A DNA stretch of 64,000 nucleotides from NCBI RefSeq assembly GCF_003696265.1, contig NZ_RFFH01000005.1, positions 310,001 through 374,000 on the forward strand, in the 5' to 3' direction. A program made the position numbers and the translations under genes. A model generated the notes under the pieces. The model was given only the letters and a program-made list of their open reading frames with translations, was not told the origin of the DNA and ran no database searches. Source of the DNA: Nocardia stercoris (lineage in GTDB: Bacteria; Actinomycetota; Actinomycetes; Mycobacteriales; Mycobacteriaceae). Of this stretch, positions 38,202-45,686 are shown one piece after another; the first letter of the stretch is position 1; each line of letters starts with the position of its first letter.

Positions 38202-38239
38202 GTCCTACACAGTAAGGCGGGCCTTCGCGCCGGTGGCGG

Positions 38240-38677
38240 TCAGGTGCGGGCCCGCTCCAGCAGCCGCGACATGACGATGTTGCTGCGGGTGCGCCCTACT
38301 CGCGCGTTCTCCCGGATGCGTTCCACCGTCGATTCGATCTCGGCCATATCGGTGGCCATCACGTGCACCAGCGCGTCCGCCTCGCCGGCGATCGTCCACA
38401 CCCCGACCACCTGCGGGATCGGCAGCAGACTGCGGCGCAGTTCGGCGGGGGTGATGTTGTCGCGGTAGTAGACCTCGACGTATGCCTCGGTCCGCCATCC
38501 GAGCGCCGCCGGATTGACCTGAGCGGTGAAGCCGGTGATGTGGCCGGCGGCCAGCATCTTGTCCACCCGGCGTTTGACCGCGGGCGCCGACAACCCGACG
38601 ATCGCGCCGATGTCCTGGAAGGATGCCCGTGCGTTGCTGAGTAGGTGAGCGAGGATGTCCCGGTCGATGTCGTCCAC
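38240..38677 (-). CDS. Lrp/AsnC-family transcriptional regulator
   Basis: A 145-residue feast/famine regulator: N-terminal helix-turn-helix (DIDRDILAHLLSNARASFQDIGAIVGLSAPAVKRRVDKM) and C-terminal RAM domain with ligand-binding VGVWTIAGEADALVHVMATDM. GTG 38677 follows GGAGG. It is divergent from ddaH, an arrangement also recalled from M. tuberculosis (Rv2324/Rv2323c), so it probably controls arginine-related catabolism. Repeated TGATTCGC sites lie between the two genes. Confidence 0.9.
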   Translation of the reverse strand: MDDIDRDILAHLLSNARASFQDIGAIVGLSAPAVKRRVDKMLAAGHITGFTAQVNPAALGWRTEAYVEVYYRDNITPAELRRSLLPIPQVVGVWTIAGEADALVHVMATDMAEIESTVERIRENARVGRTRSNIVMSRLLERART

Positions 38678-38702
38678 GGTCGCCTCCGAGGCCGATACGC
38701 AA

Positions 38703-38791
38703 TGATTCGCTGGTCCGCGCGCGAATCACGCAACGAATAGCTGTTCCCCGCGCAACACTACGCCGTCTACCGTCTGTGGCAGCTGATTCGC
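38703..38791. promoter_or_regulatory. Candidate AsnC operator sites
   Basis: TGATTCGC (38703-38710) and GCGAATCA (38721-38728) form a perfect 8-bp inverted repeat with a 10-nt spacer; another TGATTCGC lies at 38784-38791. They sit between the asnC-like gene and ddaH. Confidence 0.45.
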
Positions 38792-38812
38792 TCCTATCGA
38801 CAGGAGACCGCC

Positions 38813-39649
38813 GTGACCACCGTCAGTCTCGACGCCGCCGCGGCGGCCACCCGGCAGTCCACCCGCCGCCACTACCTGATGTGCCGCCCGGACCATTTCG
38901 AGGTCAGTTACGCCATCAACCCGTGGATGGACACCGCGACCCCGGTGGACCGGGATCTGGCGCTCGCCCAATGGGACACACTGCGGGCCACCTTCGAGCG
39001 CAGCGGCCACGCCGTCGACGTCATCGACGGCATCGCGGGTCTGCCGGACATGGTCTTCGCCGCCAACGGCGGCCTGGTGATCGGCCACCGCGCGGTATCG
39101 GCCCGGTTCGCCAACCGGGAGCGGGCCGCCGAGGGTCCCGCCTATCACCGCTGGTTCGCCGCCCAGGGCCTGGACGTGGTCGCCGCCACCGAGGTCAACG
39201 AGGGCGAGGGCGATTTCGCCGTGGTGGGCTCGCGGATCCTGGCCGGCACCGGATTCCGGACCGCCCGGGCCGCGCACCGCGAGGTCGCCGACCGCTTCGG
39301 CCGCCCGGTGATCTCGCTGCGGCTGGTCGATCCCCGCTACTACCACCTGGACACCGCGCTGATGTCGCTCGGCGACACCATCGCCTACTATCCGCCCGCG
39401 TTCACCCCGCACAGCGCGGCCCTGCTGGCCCGCCTCTACCCGGACGCGATCGTGGCCACCGATGCCGACGCGGCGGTGTTCGGGCTCAACGGCGTCTGCG
39501 ACGGCCGCCGGGTGTTCCTCACCGACCGCGCCACGGGCCTGGCGCAGCGGCTGCACGACGCCGGATTCGAGCCGGTCGGCATCGACCTGTCGGAACTGCT
39601 GAAAGCGGGCGGCAGCGTGAAATGCTGCACGCTGGAACGGCACCGCTGA
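38813..39649 (+). CDS. ddaH: Dimethylargininase (N,N-dimethylarginine dimethylaminohydrolase)
   Basis: A 278-residue amidinotransferase-fold enzyme predicted to hydrolyse dimethylarginine to citrulline and dimethylamine, or a related guanidino substrate. The catalytic parts are visible: MVFAANGGLVIG, EVNEGEGDFAVVG, His178 in RYYHLDTAL, and the C-terminal Cys pair 271/272 in GGSVKCCTLE, one of which is the nucleophile. GTG 38813 follows GGAG. The related ornithine aminotransferase (rocD) is not in the window. Confidence 0.87.
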   Translation: MTTVSLDAAAAATRQSTRRHYLMCRPDHFEVSYAINPWMDTATPVDRDLALAQWDTLRATFERSGHAVDVIDGIAGLPDMVFAANGGLVIGHRAVSARFANRERAAEGPAYHRWFAAQGLDVVAATEVNEGEGDFAVVGSRILAGTGFRTARAAHREVADRFGRPVISLRLVDPRYYHLDTALMSLGDTIAYYPPAFTPHSAALLARLYPDAIVATDADAAVFGLNGVCDGRRVFLTDRATGLAQRLHDAGFEPVGIDLSELLKAGGSVKCCTLERHR

Positions 39650-39650
39650 A

Positions 39651-40343
39651 TCAGAACGGCATCTTGAACCGCCACGGACTGCGGTTCGGGTCGTGCAGCG
39701 GATTCGCGACGATCATGTAGCGGAACAGCATGACCGCCCCGGTCAGCTGGACCACGGCGAGCGGAACCTCGGCCAGCAGCGCGGTCAGCAGCGAGACGGT
39801 GAGATCCTCGCCGGGCTGGGCGAACACGACATCGAACCAGGCGTCGACCAGCAGCAGCACCCCGGTGCCGAAGGCGGGCAGCATCACCAGCTGCCGGCGC
39901 CGCCAGCCGAGATACGCGGTGGCCGCCATCATCAGCACCAGCAGGCAGTCGAAGGCGATCCAGGCCAGCGGCCAGTTGTTGGCCTGGTAGTCGTCGGGCA
40001 GGGTGAGACCCAGGTAGGTGATCCACGGGATCATGGCGATCGCGCCACCGACCATCAGCACCATGCGGATCCGGCGGTTGATCAGTACGACTCGGGGGTG
40101 CGGATACTGGTGTTCGAGGGTGGCTTCGATCCGCCGCACCAGATCTCGGCGTTGTGGCTCGGTCAGCGCCAGGAGTTGCGCTTGCGACAGCCCGACGATC
40201 ATCTCGTCGTCGAGGTAGGGCTCGGCCATCGGGATGGAGTCGTCGTCCGGGAGTACGTCGCCGGCCGCCGGGGAGTTACCCGGAGCCGTCGAGCCGTTCG
40301 GGTGCTGCCGCCCGGAGAGGTCGTGCTCGGCGCCGCGCTGCAT
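39651..40343 (-). CDS. Multi-pass membrane protein of unknown function
   Basis: About 230 residues. A hydrophilic N-terminal part contains a Leu/Arg-rich helix (ALTEPQRRDLVRRIEATLEHQYPHPR), followed by four to five transmembrane helices: VLMVGGAIAMIPWITYL, WPLAWIAFDCLLVLMMAATAYLGW, LPAFGTGVLLLVDAWFDVVF, and LLAEVPLAVVQLTGAVMLF. The protein ends in WRFKMPF. No family is recognised. The start is uncertain: ATG 40343 or ATG 40229 (192 aa). Confidence 0.7.
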   Translation of the reverse strand: MQRGAEHDLSGRQHPNGSTAPGNSPAAGDVLPDDDSIPMAEPYLDDEMIVGLSQAQLLALTEPQRRDLVRRIEATLEHQYPHPRVVLINRRIRMVLMVGGAIAMIPWITYLGLTLPDDYQANNWPLAWIAFDCLLVLMMAATAYLGWRRRQLVMLPAFGTGVLLLVDAWFDVVFAQPGEDLTVSLLTALLAEVPLAVVQLTGAVMLFRYMIVANPLHDPNRSPWRFKMPF

Positions 40344-40414
40344 AACCCCATGGTGCCCGAATCGATGCGGTTCGCCCAGCACCGGCGGTGCGCGTTCACC
40401 GTGGGCGCAGCGGC

Positions 40415-41599
40415 TCAGTCGCCGGGTGTGATCGTGTACCCGTCCGGCCCGGCGGTGACCTCGGTGACCGGCCCGGCGGGCCGCCCGCACCGACGGTCGC
40501 AGCCCGACCAGTGCTGGCGGCCCGCGACCTCCAGTTCGCCGGCGTCGAGGTCGGTGCCGACGGTGGTTTCCGCGCCCGCGGGCAGTACCCGTCCGGTGGT
40601 GACGGCGGCGGCCACGTCGGCGCGGACGTCGGTGTGCGATTTGGCGCAGCCGGGGCGGCCGGCGCAGGCGGTGACCCGCAGCCATGGGGAGGTCGCGTCG
40701 AAGATCAGGCCGAGCGGCGCGAGCACGCCCGCCACGGTTTCGGCGATGTCCTCGTCGAGGTCGGTGATCACCAGGCTGCGCCAGGGCGTCACCAGCAGTG
40801 GGCGGCCGGTGGCGGCGACGAATTCGGCCGTGCGCGCCGGCAGCGTGGCCAGCGGCACCCCGGCGCCGAGGCTGACCAAGCCGTTGTCCTGGTCCAACCA
40901 GCCGATCGGGATGTCATGGCGCACACCGAGTTCCAGCGTCTCCTCGCCCGGGGTGTGCGGCAGTGCCGCGGTGATCCGGGCGACCCCGTCGGGCAGTTCG
41001 CGCACCCGCCAGAAGTGGCCGCGCAGATCCTGGAAGACGTGGGCGGCGGCGAGCACGGTGGGTACCGCGTCGGCGCCGGGCAGCCGGATGCCGGAGTCGA
41101 GGCCGCCGAGCAGCAGCGCGTATTCGTCCGCGGCGGTGGCGTGCAGGCCGATATCGCCGCCGAGGCCGCTGACGTCGCCGCGCCCGTCGTCGAGGGTGAA
41201 CAGCACCCGGCCGGGCAGTTCGGCCAGCGCCGGGGCGTCCTGCAGCCCGGCGTCGAGCAGTGGCACCAGGGTGTGGACGTCGCTCCAGCCGCCGACGCGG
41301 CCCGACATGGGGGACGCCAGGATGTTGCGGACCCGTTCGTGGGTGGTGCTGGGCAGCAGCCCGGCCGCGGTGAGGCGCTGCGAGAGTTCGGTCGCGTCGT
41401 GCAGTTGCCGCAGCTGGATGTTGCCGCGCGAGGTGAGCTCCAGGGCGCCGTTGCCGAGATCGCGGGCCGCTTCGGCGAGAACCTGCAGCTGCTCCGGGGT
41501 CAGCCGGCCGCCGGGCAGCCGGACCCGGGCGAGCGGCCCGTCGGCGGCTTCGTGCAGCCGCAGCACGCCGGGGCAGGAATCGGGAGCGGAGCGGGTCAT
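40415..41599 (-). CDS. cobG: Precorrin-3B synthase
   Basis: CobG oxidises precorrin-3A to precorrin-3B in aerobic cobalamin synthesis. The 394-residue protein belongs to the nitrite/sulfite-reductase-like family, with the ferredoxin-like N-terminus (DSCPGVLRLHEAADGPLARVRLPGG, LELTSRGNIQLRQL) and the Fe-S cysteines near the C-terminus (CAGRPGCAKSH and WSGCDRRCGRP). It is separated from cobH by the AsnC/ddaH pair and a membrane protein. The ATG overlaps nothing; the TetR gene ends 22 nt upstream. Confidence 0.92.
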   Translation of the reverse strand: MTRSAPDSCPGVLRLHEAADGPLARVRLPGGRLTPEQLQVLAEAARDLGNGALELTSRGNIQLRQLHDATELSQRLTAAGLLPSTTHERVRNILASPMSGRVGGWSDVHTLVPLLDAGLQDAPALAELPGRVLFTLDDGRGDVSGLGGDIGLHATAADEYALLLGGLDSGIRLPGADAVPTVLAAAHVFQDLRGHFWRVRELPDGVARITAALPHTPGEETLELGVRHDIPIGWLDQDNGLVSLGAGVPLATLPARTAEFVAATGRPLLVTPWRSLVITDLDEDIAETVAGVLAPLGLIFDATSPWLRVTACAGRPGCAKSHTDVRADVAAAVTTGRVLPAGAETTVGTDLDAGELEVAGRQHWSGCDRRCGRPAGPVTEVTAGPDGYTITPGD

Positions 41600-41621
41600 G
41601 GGTAAGAGCCTACGAGGGCCG

Positions 41622-42203
41622 TCAGATGTTCTGCAGGTGGTGGCGGAGCAGCACCGCGAGCTGGGAGCGGGCGTCGTCGAAGGGGTGGGCCGATTTCAGC
41701 GCCCGGCTCTGCACGATGGCGCCCTCGATCGCGGAGAGCATGAGTCCGGAGACGGCGCAGGCGACGGGTCCTGCCATGCCGGCGGCGACCAGGCCGTCGG
41801 CCAGACGCGCGGTCCATTCGGCGAAGGCCTGGCCGGCGGCGGCCTGCACGGTAGGATCGAGTTCGTCGAGCGCGGCCGCCATCATGAACGATCCTGCGCG
41901 GAAGTCGCTGTCCACCAAGGGGCCTCGCCAGAATCCGATCAGGTCGTCGACCCAGCGTTCGGCAGAGGGCGCGTCGGTGAGAGCATCGGCCATGCGGCTG
42001 ACGTGGGAGTAGACCAATCGGGCCACGATCCGGGTCGCGGATTCGACGAGTTCTTCCTTGCCGGCGGGGAAGTGCTGGTACAGGGAGTTGCGGGAGGCGT
42101 TGCTGCGCTTGAGAACCTCGTTGAGTCCGGCGGCATGAACGCCGTGTTCCTGCACCGTGGCGATCGTGCTCGCGATGAGGCGTGAGCGCGGTCCGGCGGT
42201 CAT
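41622..42203 (-). CDS. TetR-family repressor, divergent from fabH-like gene
   Basis: A 193-residue TetR regulator. The helix-turn-helix is in TIATVQEHGVHAAGLNEVLKRSNASRNSLYQHFPAGKEELV, and the C-terminal ligand domain resembles the TetR_C group of LmrA/YxaF type. Start 42203 follows GGAAGG. Two near-perfect GAACCGATCGGTTC palindromes in the 90-bp intergenic region are its likely operators, so it should repress itself and the FabH-like gene. Confidence 0.88.
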   Translation of the reverse strand: MTAGPRSRLIASTIATVQEHGVHAAGLNEVLKRSNASRNSLYQHFPAGKEELVESATRIVARLVYSHVSRMADALTDAPSAERWVDDLIGFWRGPLVDSDFRAGSFMMAAALDELDPTVQAAAGQAFAEWTARLADGLVAAGMAGPVACAVSGLMLSAIEGAIVQSRALKSAHPFDDARSQLAVLLRHHLQNI

Positions 42204-42226
42204 GGCATGTCCTTCCACCCTTGCTT

Positions 42227-42276
42227 GAACCGATCGGTCCATGTTACACAGATCACGGTCGTGAACCGATCGGTTC
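42227..42276. promoter_or_regulatory. Paired TetR operators
   Basis: GAACCGATCGGTCC (42227-42240, one mismatch) and the perfect palindrome GAACCGATCGGTTC (42263-42276) lie 36 bp apart, centre to centre, between the divergent TetR and FabH-like genes. Confidence 0.75.
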
Positions 42277-42293
42277 AATCGAGAGAGGGTCAT

Positions 42294-43334
42294 ATGTCCG
42301 CCTTGATCGCCACTTCCACGCCGGTAGCCCACGCAGCGGCCCTGGGCCTGGGCGCATACCGCCCACGGCGGGTAGTCCCCAACGCCGAGATCGTCGCCGA
42401 TATCGACTCCTCCGACGAGTGGATCCGCACCCGCTCGGGCATCGAAGCCCGCCATTGGGCCGACCCCGACGAAACCATCGTCGGCATGGCCACCGCCGCC
42501 GCGGCTCGCGCGCTGAAGGCCGCCGGGATCGCCGCCGACGAGGTCGACGCCGTGATTCTGGCCACCTCGTCGCAGATGGTGCTCGGACCCTCCGCCGGAG
42601 CCGTGGTCGCCAGCGAGCTCGGCATGACCGACACCGCGGCCTTCGACATCTCCGCCGGCTGCGCCGGCTTCTGCTACGCGCTCGCCAACGGCGCGAACCT
42701 GGTGCGCTCCGGGCAATCGAAGTACGTGCTGGTCATCGGCGTGGAACGGCTGTCGGACCTGCTGGACAAACACGACCGCACGACGGCGTTCATCTTCGCC
42801 GACGGCGCCGGCGCGGTCGTGGTGGGGCCGTCCGAGGTCGAGGGCATCGGGCCGGTCGCGTGGGGTTCGGACGGCACCCGGACCGACGCGATCAAGCAGG
42901 ACAAGGACTTCGCCAGCTACTTCGCCGAGGTCGCGGCCGCCGAGGCCAGCGGCGGGCACGCCGAACGGCCCTACATCCGGATGAACGGCACAGCTGTATT
43001 CCGTTGGGCGGTAACCAATCTGGAGCGGGCTTGCCGCGACGCGCTGGATCGCGCCGGGGTGAGCGTCGACCAGCTCGACGCCTTCGTGCCGCACCAGGCC
43101 AACAGCCGCATCACCGACGCGCTGGTCCGGGTGCTGGACCTGCCGCCGTCGGTCGCGGTGGCCGGGGACATCGCCACGACGGGCAACACCAGCGCCGCGT
43201 CGATTCCGATGGCCATGGAACAACTGCTCGCCTCCGGCGGCGCCGAGCCCGGTGACACCGCGCTGCTCCTCGGCTTCGGCGCGGGGCTGGCCTACGCGGG
43301 CCAGGTCGTGACGCTGCCGCCGATCATGTCGTAA
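42294..43334 (+). CDS. 3-oxoacyl-ACP synthase III (FabH-like)
   Basis: A 346-residue KASIII enzyme that condenses acyl-CoA with malonyl-ACP or a related acceptor. The triad is complete: Cys123 (DISAGCAGF), His267 (VPHQANSR) and Asn298 (TTGNTSAAS). DEWIRTRSGIEARHWA is typical of the N-terminal region. It is controlled by a dedicated divergent TetR, so it is unlikely to be the housekeeping FabH; it may start a specialised lipid or detoxify acyl thioesters. ATG 42294 has GAGAGAGG upstream. Confidence 0.9.
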   Translation: MSALIATSTPVAHAAALGLGAYRPRRVVPNAEIVADIDSSDEWIRTRSGIEARHWADPDETIVGMATAAAARALKAAGIAADEVDAVILATSSQMVLGPSAGAVVASELGMTDTAAFDISAGCAGFCYALANGANLVRSGQSKYVLVIGVERLSDLLDKHDRTTAFIFADGAGAVVVGPSEVEGIGPVAWGSDGTRTDAIKQDKDFASYFAEVAAAEASGGHAERPYIRMNGTAVFRWAVTNLERACRDALDRAGVSVDQLDAFVPHQANSRITDALVRVLDLPPSVAVAGDIATTGNTSAASIPMAMEQLLASGGAEPGDTALLLGFGAGLAYAGQVVTLPPIMS

Positions 43335-43340
43335 CCGGGG

Positions 43341-43634
43341 TCAGCGCGACCTGCGGCGGCGGCGCGCCGCGGTGGTCTGGTCCCAGCTGTCGGCCAGCAA
43401 GTTCGGGGTGGCGTGGTGCTGGGTGTGGTCCCGGTGCACGGTGGTCGAGACCAGCGTGACACCGGTGATCAACGCCGCGGCGCAGATGCCGCCCGCGAGC
43501 AGCGCGAACCCGGTGTGCCCGGTTCCGGCCGCGGTGAGCGCCATCGGCAGCGTGGCGAAGGTGATCAGCACGGCCACGTAGCCGACCCACGCGACCGCCC
43601 GATTGCGTCGAACCCAGAGTGGCATCGTGGGCAC
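43341..43634 (-). CDS. Small two-to-three-helix membrane protein
   Basis: A 97-residue protein with a short basic N-terminus (WVRRNRAVAW), transmembrane helices at about residues 14-32 and 40-60, and a hydrophilic His/Arg-rich tail ending in RRRRRSR. GTG 43634 has GGAGG 8 nt upstream; ATG 43625 is an alternative. No family is recognised. It is convergent with the FabH-like gene. Confidence 0.65.
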   Translation of the reverse strand: MPTMPLWVRRNRAVAWVGYVAVLITFATLPMALTAAGTGHTGFALLAGGICAAALITGVTLVSTTVHRDHTQHHATPNLLADSWDQTTAARRRRRSR

Positions 43635-43876
43635 GGTGATCACCTCCGGACTACGCGCCGGGGGCTGGCGAAGCCGCAGCAATGAACAGGGAAACTATTC
43701 CGGACCAGGTGGCAAAGCGATTTCTCCCGGCCCATCCTGGTGAGTTGGACATGGATCGAGCGTACGCCTGGCAACCTTGACTAGTCACCGTCCGCCCACT
43801 GGCCCGACCTGCCTCGCCGGACCGGATCGACACAGGATCTCCACAATCGGCGCGGCTGATCTCCACATCGGCCCCA

Positions 43877-43882
43877 TAGGGT
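43877..43882 (+). promoter_or_regulatory. -10 box, leaderless response regulator
   Basis: TAGGGT ends 7 nt before ATG 43890; no Shine-Dalgarno. Confidence 0.45.
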
Positions 43883-43889
43883 CGATGCC

Positions 43890-44579
43890 ATGGCGGACAG
43901 CGTGCAGCGTGCCGGGCGGCGGATCCTGGTGGTGGAGGACGAGCCCACGATTGCCGAATCGGTGGCCACCCGACTGCGTGCCGAGGGGTTCGTCGTGAAC
44001 CTCTCCCACGACGGACCCGCCGCGGTAGCCGCCGCGGAGCGGTTCGAGCCGGATCTGGTGGTGCTCGACGTGATGCTGCCCGGTTTCGACGGTCTGGAGG
44101 TGTGCCGGCGGATCCAGGGGACCCGCCCGGTGCCGGTACTCATGCTCACCGCACGCACCGACGAGACGGATGTGCTGGTCGGCCTCGGGGTCGGCGCGGA
44201 CGACTACCTCACCAAGCCGTTCTCCATGCGCGTGCTCACCGCCCGGGTACACGCACTGCTAAGGCGGATCGAGCGCACCGCCGATCCGGGCGCGACGATC
44301 GTCGTGGGCGATCTGCGGATCGATGTCGACCAGCGGCGGGTGTGGCGCGCTGACCTCGAAACCCAGCTGACCCCACTGGAATTCGACCTACTGGTTCGGC
44401 TGGCGCGCCGACCTCGTACGGTGTTGGCCCGCGAACGCCTGCTCAGTGAGGTGTGGGGGTGGACGGACGCGTCGGGTACCCGCGCCGTCGACTCACACGT
44501 GAAGGCGTTGCGCCGCAAGCTCGGCGCGGACCTGATTCGCACCGTGCACGGCGTCGGGTACGCACTGGAGGGACGATGA
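43890..44579 (+). CDS. OmpR-family response regulator
   Basis: A 229-residue two-component regulator. The receiver domain has the acidic pair in VVEDEPT, the phospho-acceptor Asp60 (VVLDVMLPGFDG), Thr in MLTART and Lys in LTKPFS. The C-terminal winged helix (TPLEFDLLVRLARRPRTVLARERLLSEVWGW) is of the OmpR/PhoB type. Its stop overlaps the kinase start (ATGA). Signal unknown. Confidence 0.93.
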   Translation: MADSVQRAGRRILVVEDEPTIAESVATRLRAEGFVVNLSHDGPAAVAAAERFEPDLVVLDVMLPGFDGLEVCRRIQGTRPVPVLMLTARTDETDVLVGLGVGADDYLTKPFSMRVLTARVHALLRRIERTADPGATIVVGDLRIDVDQRRVWRADLETQLTPLEFDLLVRLARRPRTVLARERLLSEVWGWTDASGTRAVDSHVKALRRKLGADLIRTVHGVGYALEGR

Positions 44580-45604
44580 GCTCCCGATGGTCCGGCGCGG
44601 CGGCCCGGCTGTCCGCGTGGTTACCTCGCCCGCTGGACCGGATACGGATGATCAAATTTAAATTGGCCATCCTGATGGTGGCTTCGGGCGCGATCGCTTT
44701 CGGCTATTTCGCCTGGTGTATCGGCTGGCTGCCACAACGGACCACCCTCTACGCCACGGTGCTCGCCCTGGTGACCTCGCAGTTCCTGGCCCATGGCATG
44801 ACCCGGCCGCTACGGGAGATGACCACCGCGGCGCAACGGATGGCCAAGGGTGACTATTCCCATCGCGTTCGAGCCACCTCCCGCGACGAGGTCGGTCAGC
44901 TGGCCGCGGCGTTCAACCAGATGGCCGCCGACCTTGCCGCCGCCGAGCAGCAGCGCCGCGACTTCATCGCCAACGTCTCGCACGAATTGCGCACTCCCGT
45001 CACAGCATTGGGCGCGGTGCTGGAGAACCTGGTCGACGGTTTCGCGGAACCCGATCCGGCCACCCTACGCACCGCCCTGGCCCAGACCGAACGGCTCAGT
45101 CTGCTGGTCACCGAACTGCTTGCGCTGTCCAGCGTCGAAGCGGGCGCGGTCCGCCTGCAGCTGGAAAGCACTGCGCTGCAACCTCTGTTGCACGACGTCA
45201 TCGCCGAAGCCGAAGTCCTGGCCGCCGCCGTCGACCGTCCGGTCCGCTTCACCACCGACCTGGCCGCCCCGGATCTGACCGTGCGAGCCGACCGCGCCCG
45301 CCTGCATCAGGTCCTGCTCAATCTGCTGGACAACGCGACCCGGCACGGTCCCGCGAACGGACAGGTCCACATCGAAGCCCGTACCCGGACCGGGCAGGTT
45401 GTGATCGAGGTCCAAGACGAGGGCCCCGGCATCCCGGTCGCCGATCGGGCCCGGGTCTTCGAACGTTTCACCCATGGTCGCACCGACAGCGGCGGTACGG
45501 GTCTCGGCCTGGCCATCGCTCGCTGGATCGTGGAACTGCACGGCGGCACCATTGCCGTCGCCGACCCGGGCTCCCGCATCCGCGTAAGCCTCCCCGCCGG
45601 CTGA
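44576..45604 (+). CDS. Sensor histidine kinase
   Basis: A 342-residue membrane kinase partner of the upstream regulator. Two close transmembrane helices (about 28-48 and 58-72) leave almost no external sensor domain. A HAMP region (MTRPLREMTTAAQRMAKGDYSHRV), the phospho-acceptor His136 in NVSHELRTP, the N box NLLDNATRHG and G boxes DEGPGIP and GGTGLGLAI follow. The tiny external loop suggests it senses the membrane or a partner protein; the DUF4153-type protein that follows is a candidate. Confidence 0.92.
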   Translation: MSSRWSGAAARLSAWLPRPLDRIRMIKFKLAILMVASGAIAFGYFAWCIGWLPQRTTLYATVLALVTSQFLAHGMTRPLREMTTAAQRMAKGDYSHRVRATSRDEVGQLAAAFNQMAADLAAAEQQRRDFIANVSHELRTPVTALGAVLENLVDGFAEPDPATLRTALAQTERLSLLVTELLALSSVEAGAVRLQLESTALQPLLHDVIAEAEVLAAAVDRPVRFTTDLAAPDLTVRADRARLHQVLLNLLDNATRHGPANGQVHIEARTRTGQVVIEVQDEGPGIPVADRARVFERFTHGRTDSGGTGLGLAIARWIVELHGGTIAVADPGSRIRVSLPAG

Positions 45605-45686
45605 GCCGGCACATTCACGACCCATTCGCGACGCCCTCGAGCTCGGTGTGCCGCCGGGCCGATCTCGCACACCCTACGGAGGTTCC

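Noticed and set aside
40343..42293. Cobalamin riboswitch upstream of cobG or cobH
   Set aside because: No B12-box-like sequence or supporting stem set was recognised by eye in the short upstream regions.
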